A DNA stretch of 64,000 bases from Epiperipatus broadwayi. Lineage: Eukaryota > Onychophora > Udeonychophora > Euonychophora > Peripatidae. Shown one piece after another: positions 58,791-64,000 of this stretch. Within the stretch, counting starts at the first letter, position 1. The number at the start of each line of letters is the position of its first letter. The notes beneath the pieces are model-generated. The model saw only the letters and a program-made list of their open reading frames with translations. It searched no databases and was not told the origin of the DNA. The stretch is taken from NCBI GenBank assembly GCA_028023455.1, contig JAQFVV010006222.1:124001-188000 (forward strand). Reading direction: 5' to 3'. The translations under genes were made by a program, and so were the position numbers.

Positions 58791-59815
58791 TTTTCTATTA
58801 ATTGGTAAGTATATTCTTTTAGCTGTAAATTGCTTTTTATGACTGTATGCAAAGTATATCATAATTTATTTGTCAACAATAAAATTACTGTGTAATCTAA
58901 TCATCATCACAAATGTAATCACTGTTATCAAAAATAAGGTTCACTTTAAAACTAAAAAAAACTAACCCTCTCACTGTCACTACCACTATTACTTCTAGTA
59001 GTAGTAATAGCAGCAACAATAACAATAAGTGAAATATATAAAAATGCAAAATATTGATTTTTTTTGCTTAAATAGAATGAATTATATATTCTAGCAAACC
59101 TTATCATTTCTTACTTTAATAGATCTGTATTAATAATGTTAATGCCTTAAAAATATTATTAATGCATAATAATTGCTGTTTTCAGATCTATTCTGTGATA
59201 TCTGTAAGAAGATAAAATCATTTGGTTCACTATTAAATATCTGAACTGATAAATAACTTCATTTGTATTTTAATTCCGTCAGTGAAAAGCTAAAACAGTT
59301 GTAAACACAATTAACTATGGTAACAGCCGTATATTTAAAAAGACTCCATAACAATAGTCTAGTAGGTATTTCTTTTTAACCATGACTTAATCTTATAACA
59401 TTATGTATATGAGTCAGATATAATCATAGAATTATATACTCTAAAATAATTATAAGTATAGTAGTTCAAAAGACTCAAGTGTGTGAGAAACTGGAAGAAT
59501 GCAGCACTTCATTTTTCACTGGTTCAAATTATTTTCTTTCTCCATTTGCTTTTTATTTTTTAGTTAGACTTTTTTGCTCTGTAGTCATCTATTATTAACA
59601 ATGGACAAAATATTTAGATCAATATAGTGACTCTCATAAATTGAAGAACAATGACAATAGAAAGTTATATTTTAAAAAACAAAAAATAGGCTGGGTTTGA
59701 ATAAATGAAAGCAATCTTAGATAAAGGTTTTGATATTATGACATCATGGTTATAAAAGATTAAATAAAATGTAAGCAATACAAAAATATCCATTTATCTT
59801 GCTTTAAATAATTTC

Positions 59816-59859
<44 letters not shown>

Positions 59860-60204
59860 ATATATGTTGTTCAGAGCTGAAAATTAAGTCATATTAACTA
59901 TGACAGCCATTCCTAGGTGTGAACCTTGACTTGTAGAGAAGTATGAAAGCAAGTTATCAGGGATTGAAAGTATTTATAATAATGTCCCAATTGTAATTAT
60001 AATAAGTCATATTTAAGTTTATAGCTTTAGCAAGATGGCTGAATAAGGATAACTAAATGCACATTAATCCATTATTTTCCAATGATGTAGGATAAAGAGT
60101 CACCTGCATAATCAGTGTCAAATCTGAAGTGTAATCTATTATCTGCCATTCCAAAGAATCTTCTGCCTAATTTAGAGATGATTTGTTTTTCAGTCTTAAA
60201 CCAA
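58791..60204. other. AT-rich DNA with a (TA)n(TG)n tract
   Basis: A TA/TG microsatellite at 59,820-59,866. No gene recognised. Confidence 0.4.
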
Positions 60205-61130
60205 GATCTATATTTATCAGAAAAGTCTCAAAGACAAACTGCAATTTAACAAATATCTATATCACCTATGGAAGCAAAAATAAAAGAAGTTATAGAAACC
60301 AACAGAAATGAAAACCATAGTAGAACTTCCTAATAAAAAATGATGCCAATTTCTCAAAATAGCATGAAACCATTTCAAACAGAAAGGATTCTGATAATAT
60401 ACACATTAAACAATAAATGAATAAATAAATAATCAAATGATATTACTACTCAAGACTTCATAATGAGTTCAAGTGCTGGATCTGCCAAAAATAGAATCAA
60501 TCTAAAAACTTATATTCCAGAATGTAACAACCTATGACTGCACTACCCATACAGGGTATGCTGCACATTTAAATACAGTTAAGAAATTTAAATATTTTAA
60601 TTGAATAAGGCCTTATTATAAAACATTAATTATTTGTATAATTTTTACACATATTTTTGTATATTATAAATACAATGTATTTTTTTTCCAAACTTGCTAC
60701 TCCTTGATTTCCATTCAATGTTAAATTTTGAAAAGGATATTCTCATTTATTACAAGAATAAATTGTGAAGTTGCACAGAGAAAAATATAATTTTTTTCCT
60801 GCTTTTATAATTTTATGATCTATATCTATCAAAAAAATTTCAGTAGCAATTTGCAATTTAACCAATGTGTAAATCACCTTTGGAAGCAAAATTGATTCTG
60901 TTATAGAAATTAACTGAATTGAAAACCAAAGTGGAACTTCAATCTAAAGAAAAGCTAACTGATCAAAGCATCTGTAAACAATTTTGAATATAACTAATAC
61001 ATAAAGTACCAGATTAAATGCACATTAAATACATAATACTGATAAGAAATTTAAATATATTAATTTAATAAGGCCTCATTATGAAACATTAATTATTTAT
61101 ATAATTGTTGAACATATTTAATTCATTACT
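60205..61130. repeat. Diverged direct duplication, ~300-450 bp unit
   Basis: Segments ctgcaatttaacaaatatct, tcacctatggaagcaaaaat, aacttcctaat and then taaggccttattataaaaca with attaattatttgtataattt in 60,205-60,655 recur in order in 60,818-61,130. Spacing between blocks differs. No coding frame. Either a tandem duplication or two adjacent copies of one element. Confidence 0.65.
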
Positions 61131-64000
61131 CTTCATATTGAAATAGTAAAAAAAAGTATCTTTGTTTCTTACAGTAATAAAGTAATAGATAGTAATTTCA
61201 CCACTATTGATAGATGGTAAAAAAAATCTAAGACTAAACAAAGATTCAGTGATATGTCAAAAATATATATCTGACAGATATATGTAATCAAATCCCATAA
61301 CATATATATATAATTATGATATCCCTTGTTTTTTTTAATTACATAATATATGATATCCTTTGTTAATAAATATGTTGTTGATTAGTTAATATAACCTATT
61401 CTCATGTGTAGAAAAGTTTTGCACATGTTTAATTATGTGAGAGGAATTAGCTTGTGCAACCATCATTCCCAGTATTTATAGTTTTTTTGTAAGCTACAAT
61501 CTACAGCAATAATGAGGAAAATTAAAAATGAAACAGAATTAAAAAAATAAGATTTATCAGCTAATCCTTCATTCCTGAATGTGGATATTTAAATAATGTT
61601 AATTACTTTAAGTCAATACAAAATCAAATATATTATAATTTTTGCAATAATTTCAGGTTATATAATGCTTTGAGAAATGTAATTACTATTCTAAACAAAT
61701 TTTATAGTAAAGAAACCTGAATAGTGCAGAATGTAAGTAAAATAATTAAGTCCATCTGTTGCAGTCATTTACATTTGATCATGTGAACAGCAGACTGCAT
61801 TTATTTACATTGATTTTGACATGTTAACATGGGCATATGTATTTCAATACATTAATATGAGTGCCCCAATCAGTGGTGAGTAGTTGCCATTATGAATCTT
61901 CCCATTTCACTATATTATTAATGCTATCATTGTAAAAACTAATTACAACTAACAAAATGAAGTAAAAGTATCACTTTAGTATTAATCATATATATATATA
62001 TATTACAATCTGCTGCTCTATTGATTATATCTTTCAAATAAAGAATTGTCTATACCTATCTTTTACTAATATAAAAAAAATATGAGTGTATTTTTCACTA
62101 AATTAAAGTCCTTTTTTATATACATTTAATCTATATCATAAAAATTATTACAATGATCGAGGTTTAAACATATTTTGTGTCTCTTTACTGATATAAAAGT
62201 TTAAAAGTGTCTTATTGTTATCAAATTCCAAATTTATTACTAATCATGAACAACGAATGCTGCAACCAATAGGAACAAAAAAATAGCAGACTAGTTGCAT
62301 CTATATGTCAATTCTCGTCACTAAATTAAGAATATTTTATTTTATGACTGCTTTCGTTTCTCTCTTCATTCTCTTACTATCTATTATTTTGCAGTGGTAA
62401 TCAAAATCACATATTATTTAAATTTTTAATCACTATTGTAACATATCACTATTTTACATCAGAATATGTTATGGTCGTAGTATTACCATTTGAGATTTTA
62501 ATAATGATGATTTTTTAAATATTGATCCTATTTTGAATTTTCGATAATCATTCTTCTGTTTCAATCAATTATACTTTATTGTGAGCTTTTATATATAAAT
62601 AATTAAATTTAACTAACAATTTATTATTGACAATAATAAAATAGTAAACAATGATAAATTAACAACTGGAAGTGCCCACACCCTTCCTTAAAAAAATCAC
62701 TAACTAAGTTTATAGAAGTCTATATACTGAGATGCCTCAAATAATATAAAAAATCATTATATTAAATTGAACATAACAATAAAAATAATAATAATAACCA
62801 AGATACTAATTATTCTTTGCATATAAACATCAATAGCTGACAAACAATAATGATTAAGCCTAAATTCAAAATATTATAGTAACAGAATACGGAAGTGAAT
62901 ATTTATAACAATAATTAAGCTGAATCATTTTTAATATTCATTTATCACACTCAATCTCCACTAACATAAATGATCACAATATAGGCAAAGATATATTTAA
63001 AAAAGTAAAACCAGATAGTTATGTAAATATAAAATCCAGCTATACTATTAATTTAATATATATAAATTCGCATTACACTAAGATTGAAAAAAAATTAAAA
63101 ACTTTTAATGATGTAAGCTGTTTATACTTCTATACGGAATGAAATAAACGTAATAAGTGCGCTATACGCAAGTATAAAAAAACTTGTTATTTAAGTAATG
63201 GGAAAAAAATTCTTATGACACAGCATTTATTTCCCATTAATTCTATATGTTAAGAACGTTCTTATACTTCTAAATGTACATGCATTAAAAATATATCACA
63301 AAGAAGAAATAAATGTCAATTCCATTTGCAATTAAATAATGAACACCTTTAGAAAAGTAAGAAAAATGAGAATGTCATCAAACAGAGAACATATTTTCTG
63401 TTAACTTGAATTTTATTTATTATTGGATGTGTGGGTAAATATATATTACACGCCTTCATTAAATTCATATATATATATATACATAAAATGGGAGAAGATA
63501 AAGATGTAGGAGTTTTAGTTACAATACTCGAACAAATTATTTATTAATAGGTACACCATTTTATTTGCTTTTTTTCATTTAAATTAAACAAAATATGAAG
63601 TAAAATCAATGAAAAGAAATTCTAAATAATATTGAAAATTATTCGTGATAGTCCTCAATAATTTGTTTGCCAACTCCATTAATTCCATTTATTTATTTAG
63701 AAAGCTATATTTATTTAAAAGATATATACAATATATTTAATATTCATATAAATAGAGTCTATTAATATCCCTTTAATACAAAAGTTACTGTTGCGTGTTT
63801 CAATCTATAGAACAATTAGATGGTATTATTGGGGGGGGGGGGGAGCAAACATTATGATACAATAGTAATAGATTAAATTCTGCCCTAATACGCAGTTGAA
63901 GAAAAGATTCCTGACTTAAAGATTCATTTACTAATAACTTTACAGTAATATCTAGATTTAGAATATACAGTCGTTTGACACAACTAATAAGACTTAATTG
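61131..64000. other. AT-rich non-coding DNA
   Basis: No gene. A run of 13 G at 63,831-63,843 is striking in this composition; short TA tracts near 61,985 and 63,465. Confidence 0.4.

Overview
The window is a very AT-rich (by eye roughly three quarters or more A+T), gene-poor piece of an animal nuclear genome. The only host gene I can identify is one internal exon, on the minus strand at 34.2-34.4 kb, of LRRC59, a leucine-rich-repeat protein of the ER membrane. It has clean splice sites, so much of the surrounding AT-rich DNA may be intron. The exon, the long (TA)n and (ATT)n tracts, the lack of other genes and the range of retroelements fit a metazoan with large introns. I cannot fix the phylum.

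The rest is retroelement debris of four kinds. (1) Penelope-like elements (PLEs): GIY-YIG endonuclease pieces at 4.0-4.7, 10.7-10.8, 15.5-15.9 and 49.1-49.7 kb, with reverse transcriptase (RT) pieces at 16.3-17.25 kb. (2) Three minus-to-plus scattered copies of a LINE with an endonuclease/exonuclease/phosphatase (EEP) domain, RT and a C-terminal Cys/His motif: 43.4-48.0 kb (minus, nearly full length, with a CCHC-bearing ORF1), 26.9-28.3 kb (minus, endonuclease end only) and 55.5-58.8 kb (plus). (3) An RTE-like LINE relic at 51.1-53.8 kb (minus). (4) Short non-autonomous elements: two copies of a ~98 bp tRNA-like SINE (572-670 and 17,052-17,149, the second inside the PLE RT), tRNA-like fragments, two large foldback elements (19.5-20.1 and 36.6-37.4 kb) and small hairpin repeats.

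The most notable signal is a set of hammerhead ribozyme motifs recognisable by eye. They lie at 3,079-3,120 (minus), 10,500-10,550 (minus), 10,845-10,898 (plus), 25,012-25,080 (plus) and, degenerate, 35,997-36,060 (plus). Weaker relics occur in the arms of the 19.5 kb foldback. Most sit in elements built the same way as the PLE copies: the element runs to its 3' tail on one strand, and an inverted copy of that tail, or of the whole 3' part, is attached head-to-head at the 5' end. This links the PLEs, the ribozyme-bearing short elements and probably the foldbacks into one mobilisation system.

Other points for checking: a miRNA-precursor-like hairpin at 852-923, unassigned open frames at 28.3-29.0, 30.0-30.2 and 37.7-38.0 kb, and two TATA-driven promoter-like sites at 12.08 and 31.0 kb. 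The blocks 5-10.4, 11-15.3, 17.5-19.5, 20-22.5, 38-43.4 and 61-64 kb show little beyond AT-rich sequence.
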